This document shows, one piece after another, positions 46,891-59,641 of a stretch of DNA of 64,000 nt. Numbering within the stretch: position 1 is the first letter of the stretch; each line of letters opens with the position of its first letter. The DNA comes from Rosa chinensis (lineage: Eukaryota > Streptophyta > Magnoliopsida > Rosales > Rosaceae), in the NCBI RefSeq assembly GCF_002994745.2, contig NC_037089.1, positions 16,076,141 to 16,140,140 on the forward strand, written 5' to 3'. Below the pieces are notes generated by a model. That model ran no database searches. It was given only the letters and a program-made list of their open reading frames with translations, and had not been told where the DNA came from. Position numbers and translations under genes: made by a program.

Positions 46891-47610
46891 TGTTTGGGTG
46901 GAGGTGGAAGCCGGGTTTAGTTGACTTATTTGGCTATATTAAAAAATGATTGAATGAAGAATTTTTTTGTTTGTTTGTTTAAATTCAGCTTTTCTAGCAG
47001 AATATTCTTTTTGGAAGCAGTTTCTTTTAGAATTTTAGTCAACGCAAACATCATTATATGGAAATTTCCATGAGGAATGTTAGGTTGCCTCTCCTTTCAA
47101 TTGTGCAATGTGTAATTTTTGAGATCATCATCCAAGGAATAGAAAACAATCGATCAAATTAGAAATCCTTTTGTCTATTTACTTGAATAACATATTGATG
47201 ATTGTAATAATTAAATTTCAGAGTAGATGATAGTAAATAGACAATTCTATTCATATATAGGCGGAAAATTTAATATCTTTTCTCCACCATATTAATTACA
47301 TGGATATGGCCTTTTCACCCATTACTAGTAGTGGTCCACGTTAAGTCTCGAGCAATCCAAGCAAGCATTGACATACTTTAGCTAGTGACTTTTGATTTGG
47401 ATGGATTTCCATTTGGTGAAGAATCAAAATGAAGAAAGCAACATTATTGCTAAATAAAAAGACGAATCCCTTTTGGCCTCGTCACATATCTTTCAATTCT
47501 TTAAAAAGCTAGCAGCCAATCTGTTTCCTACTAGTGCTTTCACGTGGTTGAACTCATTATAACATTATATCTTCTTCTTCTTCTAGTATCCATCAGAGAG
47601 AAACAGAGAG
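46891..47610. other. Spacer and promoter of the small Cys-rich gene
   Basis: No ORF of note. A CTT repeat (47570-47585) lies about 30 bp before the start codon. Confidence 0.4.
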
Positions 47611-47877
47611 ATGGAACCTCCACAAGCACAAGCCATAGAGACTTCAACCACCTACCAAGAAGATGAACAGGACAAAGTCATCAACGACTGGTACTCGATT
47701 ATCGATTAATTTCTTGTTTATTTTTTTCATTCTTTGATGATGAACTTGCTGTATCATATTGCTTATACAATTTTTTTCTTCCTTTTTGTGTATGTATCTG
47801 TGGATATATGCAGTTGCTCTTGCTGCTTTGACTGCACCGAGACCATTCTTGATTACTTGTTCTGCGGTTTCTGTTAG
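47611..47877 (+). CDS. 47-residue Cys-rich small protein, two exons
   Basis: Exon 1 is 47611-47690 and exon 2 is 47814-47877, joined through a GT-AG intron of 123 bp (CTG|GTACTC ... ATGCAG|TTGC). The product has a hydrophilic, acidic half (TTYQEDEQDKVIND) and a C-terminal Cys-rich part: CCSCCFDC at 27-34 and FCGFC at the end. That is seven Cys, two of them the final residues of the CGFC tetrad, with a short hydrophobic ILDYLF between. Small Cys-rich, membrane-associated stress peptides of plants (CYSTM-like) have this general shape, but I do not recognise the family. The unspliced frame ends 32 codons in. Without RNA evidence it is a prediction. Confidence 0.55.
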
Positions 47878-49305
47878 ACATGTGGATGACTACAAGCTTA
47901 AATTAACTTGTTCCTCTTTCACTGTTCATATTAGTGTATCAAACTTGATGCTTTATCTTTAAATTTGAAGTTTATTTTCTTCTTTCTTTGATGATGATTC
48001 TTTTGTAATACCCTTTTGATCTAATTTTGAGTATTGGAATTTCTGGGATGTGTTTGTGGAATTGGAACCGGTTCTAGATTCTGAATTCCTAGCTTGAAAT
48101 AGCTTTACTATATAACTAGCTGGCTTCTATAGAAGGCATATCCCATCAGAATCTGCGATCATGTCATTGATTTGGTTTGTTGATGCTGAGAAAGAGGGAC
48201 TAGCTAACAGTCAATTACAAGGTTCAATGTCTAACGTCTCAGTTGTTGGGGGTTAACTTTGACTCGGGCCTCTTGGTGTTGTGTGCCATGTTGTAACGTA
48301 ATTGCAGTAGGATTAAGATTCGCAGAAATCCTGGAAAATTTCAAAATTTTAGAGCAATTATGAAGAATAAATGAAATATCGGATACATGATTATGTAAAA
48401 AAGGAAATGATCAAGTTAAGTCTTGGGGAACCCAAAATCATGGTGAGAAAAATCTGGGTAAATTAAAAGCATATCAAATCAACTAAGCAGGCTGAATCAA
48501 GCTCAATTCGAGTGTATCAGAACATATCAAGAAAAATCTCAATAAATGCGAATCATATATTTCTATATCCAGCAAATCTACACACACGAGTTCTAACGCT
48601 CAACTCATGTTGTGTGCTTGAATCATTGCATTGTAACTGTTACTCAATAAGCAACCGTGACAAAATGAAACTTGGGTCACCATTGTTGTCAACAACAACT
48701 AAACTTATCATAGTATAAGAAAGATATCTCGGATCCAAGATATACCAATTGGGGCTCCTAATTAATAGATAATGAGTTACAATAAAAACAAGAAACTTAT
48801 AGTGGAAAAATGTTGCAATGAACTAGATTTATCCTAACTTAGCAATCCACTCCTACTTCCCCACTGGCATTGGTGATCTGTGACATACTTGATCGTCAAA
48901 GTCCATCCATCTTTGTTTGCTCGAGTTCATGATACATTTTACTATTCCACATTATAGTGCGTGAGTATGCCTATTCCACTATTGGCATAATATGCACCAT
49001 GTTGCGTGTATAATTGGCACTTTCAGCACCACGTCCAGGCTAGACCTACCCAGTTAGAACAAAAATACATCACCATATCACTTATAGTGCATTTACAAGT
49101 TTCTAGTGTCTCTCCCACTCTCCTTAGAGAACATATATAATTGAACTACATGTGCTTAATTTCATGCACTTTTCTGCCTATAAATAAGCATCAGCCTTTA
49201 TTCAAAAAAAAAAAAAAAAAAAAAAGCGACTTTACTTACACTAGTACTTGTCACACATTATTAGCCAGTGATAATATGATTAGAAACTTTGTTCACTTTC
49301 AACAA
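47878..49305. other. Spacer between the small gene and the peroxidase relic
   Basis: No gene seen. A 21-base A run at 49205-49225 lies shortly before the peroxidase start. Confidence 0.4.
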
Positions 49306-50953
<1,648 letters not shown>

Positions 50954-50974
50954 AATAACTATATTAGTGTGGTT

Positions 50975-50979
50975 GTAAG
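50975..50979. repeat. Target-site duplication GTAAG, left copy
   Basis: Matches 53282-53286 exactly. Confidence 0.9.
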
Positions 50980-51656
50980 TGATGCAGTCGGATTGATAAC
51001 TAGGTTTACCAGCAATAAACCTAAAATAAAGATCTTAAAATAAAGATTCTGGAGTCCACCAGAGATAAAAGAGAAAACTCTCAATTTTGATTGATAATAT
51101 AATAAAAAATCGTTTTGCAGCCGTTTAAGGTTGCTTATATATGGGAAAAGAAACCCTAGGGCGACTAACAATGAAATCCTAAAGCCCACGGATTAAAACA
51201 AAACAAATCCAAAATAAACTAGAAAACCTAAAATAAAAAGAATGTAAAACTAGCCTAAAAATCTTTTGATCAAAAAAAAAAAAAACTAGCCTAAAAATAT
51301 TAAATCACGAATCGGATAATTAAGACTATACATTTTGGCCTAAATCTGATAGGGCTCACTAAATAGGGCTCACTAAAGTGAGTCTTGAAGATCTCGTCGT
51401 TCCCATTATGGAAAGGTATCATGCGTCTCAAACGGACATTCTGGCCAAAAGTTAGTCAAATCTGATTCAAATCAAAACCTGACTTTTCGCACGAGAAACC
51501 CGAAAAGTCCAAAACCAAATCTTCTTGAATATTCCAGCGGCTAGTAACCTGATTACACGTGAGTTACCTATTTTCCAATCACTTTTCTTGATTCTACGCC
51601 GCTTCTTTACTTTTATGGTTTTTCGGCTAAACTGGATCCATTCTCGTCATACATCA
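50980..51656 (-). repeat. LTR of the TR-GAG element (3' in element sense, 677 bp)
   Basis: Runs TGATGCAG to TACATCA. It aligns with 52670-53281 along its whole length but is longer because of three small duplications or insertions: AAGATCTTAAAATA, a run with AAAAAAAAAAAAACTAGCC and GGGCTCACTAAATA. The purine tract (inverse TTCTCCTCCC) follows at 51657. Confidence 0.9.
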
Positions 51657-51872
51657 TTCTCCTCCCACTATGAAAGAACTCGCCCTCGAGTTCCTCTTGA
51701 ATAAAGGACAAGAATAGGGAGACAAAAGACCTGAGAAAAAATTAGACAATTGAACTTGTAGATTATTGGCCGGATCTTCTGCATACTCTGATGGCACAAT
51801 CATGAACCCAACGCCAAAGATGAGTTTGTCATATGCATTTTGGCTTTCATAGGCAACCTTAGTATATTCTTC

Positions 51873-52619
51873 TCAGCTCTCAACGTTGCATTCTTGAATG
51901 ACATCTGGTTCTGAATGATTTATTTCAGGCTCGAAAACTTCTTCATTATTAATAACCATGTCAACACGAGCAATTTCATATTTAATCTCTTCTTCATCAT
52001 GGATGATTTCTTGTGGGGCTTCTTTTGTTGAAAAATTTTCTATCTTCTCTTCAGTTAAACTATTACTCTCAACAGGCAAAGCAAACTCTTTGGACTTTAA
52101 CTTATTCTCAAAAACCTTAGGAGGATAATTCTTGAAACAAAAATCTCTAGGCAAAAAATTTTCGTTAAGAAGACCTTTCATCTTCCTCCATGTTCGAACA
52201 CGCTCTTTTCCTTGCCTCTGACGAGAACTCTGCAATTGATCCCACCAATAAGCAGCATCTTTTTTTAGCTTCCGAGAAACCATCTTAGCTTGCTTGTATT
52301 TTGGAACCTCTATGATCTCAAAGAATCTATCCACTTCAACCTGCCAATCCAGAAAATCCTCCATGCTCATGTGACCAGAAAAGTAAGGAATATCAGCCTT
52401 AGTTATGAGATCCTCGGAATCATAATTAATATCACCTCCACCACCACGTGGAGCTCTAACTCGCTGGCCTCCTTCCCCGCCTCTATTCCGATTATTGTTG
52501 TTGTTGTTCCTCTCACCCAACAATCCACGAATTTCTCCAATTTGATTATTCATGGAATTGATGGCAGCAGTAAACGCTGTTGTAAGAGCTTCAATATCTG
52601 ATTTCGTAACTTCACCCAT
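51873..52619 (-). CDS. Gag protein of the TR-GAG element, 248 residues
   Basis: The ORF reads from ATG at 52619 (MGEVTKSDIEALTTAF) to TGA at 51873. Residues 40-60 are Asn/Arg/Gly-rich. The retrotransposon gag domain follows (DIPYFSGHMSMEDFLDWQ, KYKQAKMVSRKLKKDAAYWW, ENFLPRDF). The C-terminus is acidic and long, and no CCHC knuckle is visible. I chose the inner ATG because the longer frame runs into the LTR. Uninterrupted gag suggests it was mobile recently. Confidence 0.85.
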   Translation of the reverse strand: MGEVTKSDIEALTTAFTAAINSMNNQIGEIRGLLGERNNNNNNRNRGGEGGQRVRAPRGGGGDINYDSEDLITKADIPYFSGHMSMEDFLDWQVEVDRFFEIIEVPKYKQAKMVSRKLKKDAAYWWDQLQSSRQRQGKERVRTWRKMKGLLNENFLPRDFCFKNYPPKVFENKLKSKEFALPVESNSLTEEKIENFSTKEAPQEIIHDEEEIKYEIARVDMVINNEEVFEPEINHSEPDVIQECNVES

Positions 52620-52669
52620 TGCTACTAAGGCAAATAAAAGAGACAGGGAAGACCTGCTCTGATACCACC

Positions 52670-53281
52670 TGACGCAGTCGGATTGATAACTAGGTTTACC
52701 AGCAATAAACCTAAAATAAAGATTCTGGAGTCCACCAGAGATAAAAGAGAAAACTCTCAATTTTGATTGATAATATAATAAAAGATCGTTCTGCAGCCGT
52801 TTAAGGTTGCTTATATATGGGAAAAGAAACCCTAGGGCGACTAACAATGAAATCCTGGGCTTTAGGGATTAAAACAAAACAAATCCAAAATAAACTAGAA
52901 AACCTAAAATAAAAAGAATGTAAAACTAGCCAAAAAATATTAAATCACGAATCGGATAATTAAGACTATACATTTTGGCCTAAATCTGATAGGGCTCACT
53001 AAAGTGAGTCTTGAAGATCTCGTCGTTCCCATTATGGAAAGGTATCATGCGTCTCAAACGGACATTCTGGCCAAAAGTTAGTCAAATCTGATTCAAATCA
53101 AAACCTGACTTTTCGCACGAGAAACCCGAAAAGTCCAAAACCAAATCTTCTTGAATATTCCAGCGGCTAGTAACCTGATTACACGTGAGTTACCTATTTT
53201 CCAATCACTTTTCTTGATTCTACGCCGCTTCTTTACTTTATGATTTTTCGGCTAAACTGGGTCCATTCTCGTCCTACATCA
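52670..53281 (-). repeat. LTR of the TR-GAG element (5' in element sense, 612 bp)
   Basis: TGACGCAG to TACATCA; GTAAG follows at 53282-53286. Confidence 0.9.
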
Positions 53282-53286
53282 GTAAG

Positions 53287-53892
53287 ATGAAGCTGAAAGA
53301 GTAGTATCATGCATTTCACTTTCAAATTGTTTTCGGATATTGCTCCAGAACTAATTCTCAATTTCAAACAAGTGAGAACTTTTTCATACTGCTCGAGGAG
53401 TGACTCTCGAATTCAATGTTAAAAAAGGTTTGGAGTTCAAATCTCATCTCCTTATTCTTTGTTGGGAATTAAACAAACTCCCATTCTACATACATTCTCA
53501 AACTTTCACATACCTAGTAGAGTTATTATTCTTGTCGACCTCTGTTGGGATAATCTCAATAATTAGTTAATTCCTTACCTGTCACTAATTCCATCTTAAA
53601 AGAAACTAATTGCAATTATCCAAGTTTGTCTTAGTGGCCTTGAGACTTGCCAAAAGAAGCTGTCTTCATGGTTAGCTAGATGTAAAATGAATGTATGATA
53701 AACATCCAAGTTTGTTCTATTGATGATCTCCCTGACCCTATACTAGTTGAAAGCTTGTCTTGAGTTCTTGACTTCCCTACGAGTCTGCTGTTCAATGCTA
53801 GTGTGTCTCCAAGAGTTGGCTTGGTCTCATCTCCGATCCCTTTTTTATTCGCTGCTTTCTACATCTCCAAAGTTACAACCAAAAGCCCATCA
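53287..53892. other. Intergenic DNA
   Basis: No gene or repeat recognised. Confidence 0.4.
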
Positions 53893-54052
53893 TACGCGCT
53901 CTGATCTTTTCCGATACAGTGCATGAAAGGAAATTCTTTCCTATTTCCTCCGAGTTTATGGTGCCAAAAAAGTACGCGCTCTGATCTTTTCCGATACAGT
54001 GCATGAAAGGAAATTCTTTCCTATTTCCTCCGAGTTTATGGTGCCAAAAAAG
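53893..54052. repeat. Perfect 80-bp tandem duplication
   Basis: 53893-53972 and 53973-54052 are identical (start TACGCGCTCTGATC, end GCCAAAAAAG). No difference is seen over 80 bp. Confidence 0.95.
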
Positions 54053-54259
54053 TACTGGTCTGACTTTAGTTATCTAGTTATCTCCTTTGTTTTGAAGTTG
54101 CTTCTGAAGAAGGTGATCCTGTTGTGTTAGGAGCATATAATGACGTGGCATTGTGCTGCGCAAACCGGCATTACCTTTTTATACAATGTTTCACGAAGCT
54201 CGAGTTTTGTGTTATTTATATCATGGAATGCAACATATGTAATGTTTGCAATGTTCTAA

Positions 54260-54420
54260 AAATCGGGCTAGGTGGCCGCCTAGGCGCTAGGCGTCTCCAC
54301 CCCACGCCGTTCCGATTTCAGCCTAGTCGAGAGAGCTAGGCGATGAGGAGAAAATCGGCTAAGCGGTGCTAGGCGGGAGCTAGGCGGGAGCGATTAGGCG
54401 ATTTCACCCCTTTTTTTTTT
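54260..54420. repeat. CTAGGCG-rich dispersed repeat
   Basis: At least seven CTAGGCG / CTAAGCG words in 120 bp (54275-54403), some in opposite orientation. This resembles a low-copy transposon end, but the class is unknown. Confidence 0.4.
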
Positions 54421-55199
54421 TCTAGACTGAAGCCAATTTATCCCAATTCCCAAATCGAAGAATCGAAGACAGAACCCTATCATGAACTAAGTCGCCGTTT
54501 TCACGTTTTGAACCAAAACTGGAGTCGCCCTCTCTCAGTCTCTTTCTCTCAGAGACTCAGAGTCTCAGTCTCTCCCTCTCTCTGCTGTCCGGCCGCACGA
54601 TTCACAGGCTCTCAGCGGCTCAACCTCTCTCCAACTGTCGGAGACCCCGGTGACAATGAATTTCTGGGTTTTCAATGATTCAATCGAATTCGGAATCATG
54701 ATTCTCACAATCTCATGAACTCATTATGGGTTTTCACTTTCCAGTCATCACTCATTCACTCTTGGTTTGCTTCTTCGACTCCTCCTCAAGCTGTCAAGCC
54801 ACTCCTCAAGCAGCAAACTTTGGTTCGATTTATGGGTTTTTGTCTTTCAATTTTTCAAACTTTCAATCAAATTTCTGGATTTCATTGTTCAATCTCACAA
54901 TTTCTGGGTTCACACTTTTCAGGGCTTTCTGGGTTCGATTTCTGGGTTCAAGGCTTCAAGGAGTTCAAGCTCGGTGATTCTGCAATACATTGTGAGTCTT
55001 GTTAAGTTGCTGGAATGCTGGGCATTGAGTCATTGTCTCAAAGTATCAAACTGTGAATGTTTTGTACTTGTGTATCTCTTCTCAAGTTTTGGATTTTGGT
55101 GTTTTTGATTCACGATTGTTGGAGGCTTGGAGCTGTGTTGGACTTTGCTTACTGAGTTACTGTATTGTTTTCAGATAATGATATTTAGCCTCTGTTTTG
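54421..55199. other. Intergenic DNA with open frames, no gene recognised
   Basis: Overlapping ORFs at 54715-55005, 54726-54977 and 54767-55108 read in all three plus frames. Their composition (F/S-rich) is that of pyrimidine-rich DNA. No domain seen. Confidence 0.4.
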
Positions 55200-55400
55200 G
55201 GAATTGAATGTTTTGATTAATTGAATTGCAGCTTGTTTTGGCCTCTGTGAATTTGATTAATTGAATTGCAGCTGGTTTTGGCCTCTGTGAATGACTGAAT
55301 AGGAATTGAATGTTTTGATTAATTGAATTGCAGCTTGTTTTGGCCTCTGTGAATGACTGAGTGGGAATTGAATGTTTTGATTAATTGAATTGCAGCTTGA
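55200..55400. repeat. Tandem repeat, unit about 62 bp
   Basis: Three to four copies of a unit with GATTAATTGAATTGCAGC, then TTGTTTTGGCCTCTGTGAAT, then GACTGAGTGGGAATTGAATG. The second copy is short. Each unit contains TTGCAGCT, an acceptor-like motif. Confidence 0.8.
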
Positions 55401-55429
55401 CTGGCTTACTGCCTATGCTCAGTTTTTAA

Positions 55430-56850
55430 TTAATTCTCTCTTACCCAAAACACTCTAAGGAGGTCTTCCCTAATACCCCATTAATTTTTTTTTTAATTTT
55501 TTAATACCATTTTACCCTTACCCCTTTGTTACTTAGAGAGAGAAACCATGGGAGACTTCACCGGCGTCTGGTCATTGGCCGCCGGAATTCGGTCAACTTT
55601 CGCAGGATTCCGGTCACCAGCTACCGCCTACCGGAATTTGCTGAAAATCTCACCGGAAAGTTTTTTTGCACCCAATAGACCTCTATTGCCCCCCAATAGA
55701 CGTCTATTGTCGCTAATGGACGACTATCAGCCATGTATTGCCCCCTAATAGACGTTTATTGCCCCATAATAGAACTTTCGGTAGCCGGAATAAGAACTAA
55801 TCTTCCTAAAATTAGACAGATAAAACTTTGATTAAAGAAAAAACGAAGAAATTATATCAATTTTAAAACGTCTATTGCCTCCCAATAGACGTCTATTGCC
55901 CCCAATAGACGTTTCGAGGAAGATAGACGACTATTACCCCATTAGTTCATTACTCATTTAATCATACTTTCTTTTCTTCTTGCCTCGGCCAATGGACTAT
56001 GGGCATGTCGTATACCATGATCTAACAAGCTACCTAGGTATAGCTGCACAGAAAATCTTAAAATTTCAATCAATTTTGGAAACAAGTTCTTATTCTCTTG
56101 ACATACAAACACAATTGCTCTATCCTCTTCTCCCAATTTAGATGCCTACCAATGTGGTGGACCTAAGCATTAATAGCATTGCCACCCAAAGCAGCCGGAA
56201 TTGCTTGCATCTGGACAAGTGTGGGCATCTCATAACTTGCATCCTCTACACCCATTTGAATTTGTCTGCACCATGACAACCGCGCAATTCGACTCAAATT
56301 GCTCAAATCTAACAAGTAAGGAACAAATAACAATAACAGATCACCAGAAAATACCATCATAAAGTGAATTTTACCTAAGAATAGTAGCAAACTTTAGATT
56401 AGGCTACCCATTTCGGCGGCGGACCCAAACCAAGGAACCACCGACGCATCAATGTCATTGTTACCAAACTCACCGGAGCTCAAAGTCGGCGCTGGAGCTA
56501 GATAAATCCAGCGTAGAAGGCGCAGAGGTCAGCGTCTCAGACATCAAATGCAGGGTGGAGATCGGAGGATTAAGATGAAGAGGTCAAGGTCATGGACGTC
56601 AGGGTTCGGACCTCGTCGACGTTGTCCTCGTCGGCGTCGCTCCAAGAGGAGACGCACCGTTGCTGAGAGAGAGGAGAGAGAGATCTGGGAGTAAGAAAAG
56701 AGAGAGCGAATGGCAGTGTGTTATTTTTTAATTAATCAGAGCCCAAAATCGACTTTTTGTCTCTAAATGGGTGAATGAGAATAAAAATTTCTTACTAGGT
56801 TAAGTGGGAGTATCTTGACCTAAATTTGGGCATTGGGTCAAGGACCCTTA
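55430..56850. repeat. Repeat with ATTGCCCCCAATAGAC units
   Basis: 55675-55920 holds at least six TATTGCCCCC(C)AATAGACGT units. GGCCGCCGG and GGTCACCGG-like words match 45440-45520. The stretch at 56760-56840 (TTCTTACTAGGTTAAGTGGG) is an inverse relative of the left margin near 55440 and of 45280-45310, so this may be a TIR element with captured sequence. Two ORFs (55954-56136, 56163-56390, minus) show no family. Confidence 0.45.
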
Positions 56851-57189
56851 TTAAAATAATGCGGTTTAGGACGAAAGCTTTGGAAAAGCATTGTTATCAT
56901 CTGTCATATGTTATCAACTTATCATCATTCACATGATACAAATCAATAATGATTGAACCTTTTTTTGTTTTTAAGGACGATATAAGAGCTAACTCAGCGC
57001 CCTTATATGAGTTTATTAACAAGAAAAACAAGATACATAGCAAGGGAGGCTAAACCAAACCTTGCCAAGAGAAAATACAAAATTGCAAAGTATAGAAGAT
57101 ATCTAAGATCCTTTGAGAAGCGGGGGATTAGGCCAAGACCGCTTCCAAAACAAACATAGTACTGAAAGACAAGAAAAATAGGCACTCCT
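56851..57189. other. Spacer before the LINE fragment
   Basis: No gene seen. Confidence 0.4.
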
Positions 57190-58160
57190 TATCTTTCATG
57201 CTGTTTCCACCCATAAAAGTAAGGCAACCCTTCCACTATGAAAAACGATAATTTGGAAAACCCAAATAATCAACTTGTAGAAACTTGTGGAGCTCATTAG
57301 GAGGATTATCATACCAAGTAAACATTGTGTTTGAGATTCCCAGATTTGCCATCTTGTCAGCTAAAACATTACCTTCTCTAAAAATATGACTACATCGAAA
57401 ATTCATTTCATGTACTTTAGATAGACAATTGCGCCAACAAACTCTTAAATTCCATGGAGGAGAAAATGATCTAGAAGAGAAGTAAGCTACCACACTAATA
57501 GAATCACTTTCCAACCATAAATAGAACCACCCTCTAGCATAGGCAATTTCGATAGCCAAGATGCATAAAGTTCAGAATAGAAGGAAGAATTCTAGCCAAT
57601 GACTGACAAAAACTCCCTAAAAAACCACCTCAGGCATCTCGACATACACCCTCGCAAGCTGCCGAGCCTGGATTGCCTTTCGCCAAACCATCAGTGTTTA
57701 CTTTGACCCAAGGAAAAATTGGCCATTTTCAAAAAAATGGTGAATTTTGGGAGCCTTACCACGTTTAGGAACAATTCCAAGAGAAGACAATAATTGGGCA
57801 TCCAAAACACCCTTACAGTGACCAGGAGCAAACAGACTAATTTGACAAATCCATGCCAAAATTGAACAACACATAGTAGAAATGATAGGGAGACGATTAA
57901 CAAACTTGAGCCTATTCTGAGCCTTCCATATTGCCATAAAAGTAAACATGCCAGTTGCTAGCCACAAATTAAAGAGTTGAGAAGAGAAAGGCTTTTGACA
58001 ATATCTCACCCAAAAGTTCAACAGAGAGTCAACAGAAGAAAAAGAAGTTCCTAATTGAGCAGCCAACCATCTCCAAACCCGTTGGGCAAAAGGACAGTGT
58101 AAAAATAGATGTAATGATGATTCCACAGAATAATAGCATAAGGAGCTTGAAGTCATTTAT
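57190..58160 (-). mobile_element. LINE fragment (zf-RVT and RNase H domains)
   Basis: On the minus strand 58156-57698 encodes the zf-RVT region (ESSLHLFLHCPFAQRVWRWL, then MAIWKAQNRLKF). 57559-57236 encodes an RVT_3-type RNase H (LESDSISVVAYF, then HIFREGNVLADKMANLG). The RT is absent. It belongs to a different lineage from the LINE at 960-8690. Confidence 0.85.
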
Positions 58161-58704
58161 CATTTCAAAATGACACAGATTTACCATTCCCAATCAACCA
58201 TCGACAATTTTAAATAAAATGAGAAGCAATTGATCGGAAGCCTGGCCAAATGATTGAACTTTGCTATTGACTATTGTTGATGATTTAGCTTGTTAATTTG
58301 GTGCATGAAACAACTTTTTCTAAAGGTTTTCTCTCTGTATCTTTTAGCATTTCTCGTTCTTCATTACATAGTTGCTCTTCAAAGTCTGTTACCTTTTTTT
58401 TTGTGGCGAAACAAACTATATCGTTAATAGAAAAAAGAACAATAAAGACCGGACAAAGGAGCCTAAAATTACATACCGCAAAGGAAAAGCAAACAATTAA
58501 GTCCAAACTACATACACAAACAAAAGTAAAACTCTGCAGTAAACCAGACGAATCCATAACCACCCAAACTCATTATCTGCAAGAAAGATAACGCTGAAAC
58601 AGCGTCAGCACCGCCACAAAAGGAGCAAAAGCAGCACGATCCGGCTCATTCCCTCTTTGCTCGCTTGAGGGAGTTCATGATCTTGTACGACTTAATTTGA
58701 TATT
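58161..58704. other. Intergenic DNA left of the right-edge copia element
   Basis: No gene recognised; the ORF at 58298-58591 has no family resemblance. Confidence 0.4.
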
Positions 58705-58911
58705 TGTTGAAGGAATATCGATTTAGTGTGCCTTATCAAACTAGGAGTAGCAATAGGAGAGAAGGTTCTAGATTTCCCAATCCTACACGGATTGGTATTC
58801 CTTGTAACATTAGAACTAGCACTTTATAATCCCTATATATAGGGCTCCTATTCTCAATAATAAACACACATCTCTCTCATCAATCTCTCTCAAATACATT
58901 ATACTTAAACA
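58705..58911 (+). repeat. 5' LTR of the right-edge copia element (207 bp)
   Basis: TGTTGAAGG to CTTAAACA with a TATA-like TATATATAGGG at about 58834. The primer site CGTTATCAGCACGACTC starts at 58912, the site used by a known group of plant copia elements. The 3' LTR is beyond the window. Confidence 0.8.
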
Positions 58912-58979
58912 CGTTATCAGCACGACTCTAAGCCGCAAAGCAAAAACCAAAAACAAAACCCGAATTCCTCTTCATCAAA

Positions 58980-59045
58980 ACTGCCCCGCGCGCGCCCGTG
59001 CGCCTACTGCTGCCCCCCGCGCGCCCGTGCGCCTACTGCTGCACC
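58980..59045 (+). repeat. CG-rich tandem repeat in the copia leader
   Basis: Two copies of a unit like CCGCGCGCCCGTGCGCCTACTGCTGC of about 30 bp (58985-59043), followed by looser GCGCACACCTGCGCA words to 59090. Alternating CG/GC dinucleotides could adopt Z-DNA (inference). Confidence 0.7.
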
Positions 59046-59641
59046 GCGCACACCTGCGCATCCTACTTCCCTGCGCACACCTGCGCACGCTGCTGCTCCG
59101 CCTACGTACCCGTGCACCTGCAGCCCTACACCACTGCTGCTGCTCCTGCAGTTTGCCTCCGCTGCTCCTGCACCACTACTACCACCGCAGCCCCTGCTGC
59201 CCCGCATTCGCTGCACGCCTCTACTAGGATTGCTTCGCTCCATCACGCCTGCATCGACACACGCGTGATCCAAATACAAGTAAGTATTCAAAAGAGTAAG
59301 TTTTGAAGTTCCTATAATTCGGAATTTATATTTCTTCTTCTTTTCTCGGGGACTTGAAAACCTCCCTTCTTCTACATCCCACCTTTCTTATAACGTGGGT
59401 TCGATCATTGAAAAGCAGAATCGTGGGGATTCACGCAATTAACGAACTAAGAGCGTTCATAAGACTTCGGACTAAGAGCGTCCGCAAGCATCGATTTATG
59501 ACCTTATAAACATCATTGTTTCGGTCTAATCCAATTTTCTTGGAAATCGATTTCTTGGTAGCATAGCTCGGAAATCTTAATATTTAGTTGTCGTGGAAGT
59601 TTTAACTCCGAAACTAATATATTTCTTCTTCTTACTTCAGG

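Larger units (their letters stand above)
50980..53281 (-). mobile_element. Gag-only Ty3/gypsy-type element (TR-GAG)
   Basis: A 2302-bp minus-strand element with two LTRs, perfect GTAAG target duplications, a tRNA-Met primer site (TGGTATCAGAGCAGG on the minus strand, at 52654-52669) and a purine tract. Its single ORF encodes gag. No protease, RT or integrase exists. This design is known as TR-GAG in plants. It depends on an autonomous partner for movement. The element starts 27 bp after the peroxidase stop codon, so it lies in that gene's 3' flank. Confidence 0.92.

Noticed and set aside
54715..55108. Three overlapping ORFs
   Set aside because: Phe/Ser-rich frames from pyrimidine-rich DNA, with no domain and no splice pattern.
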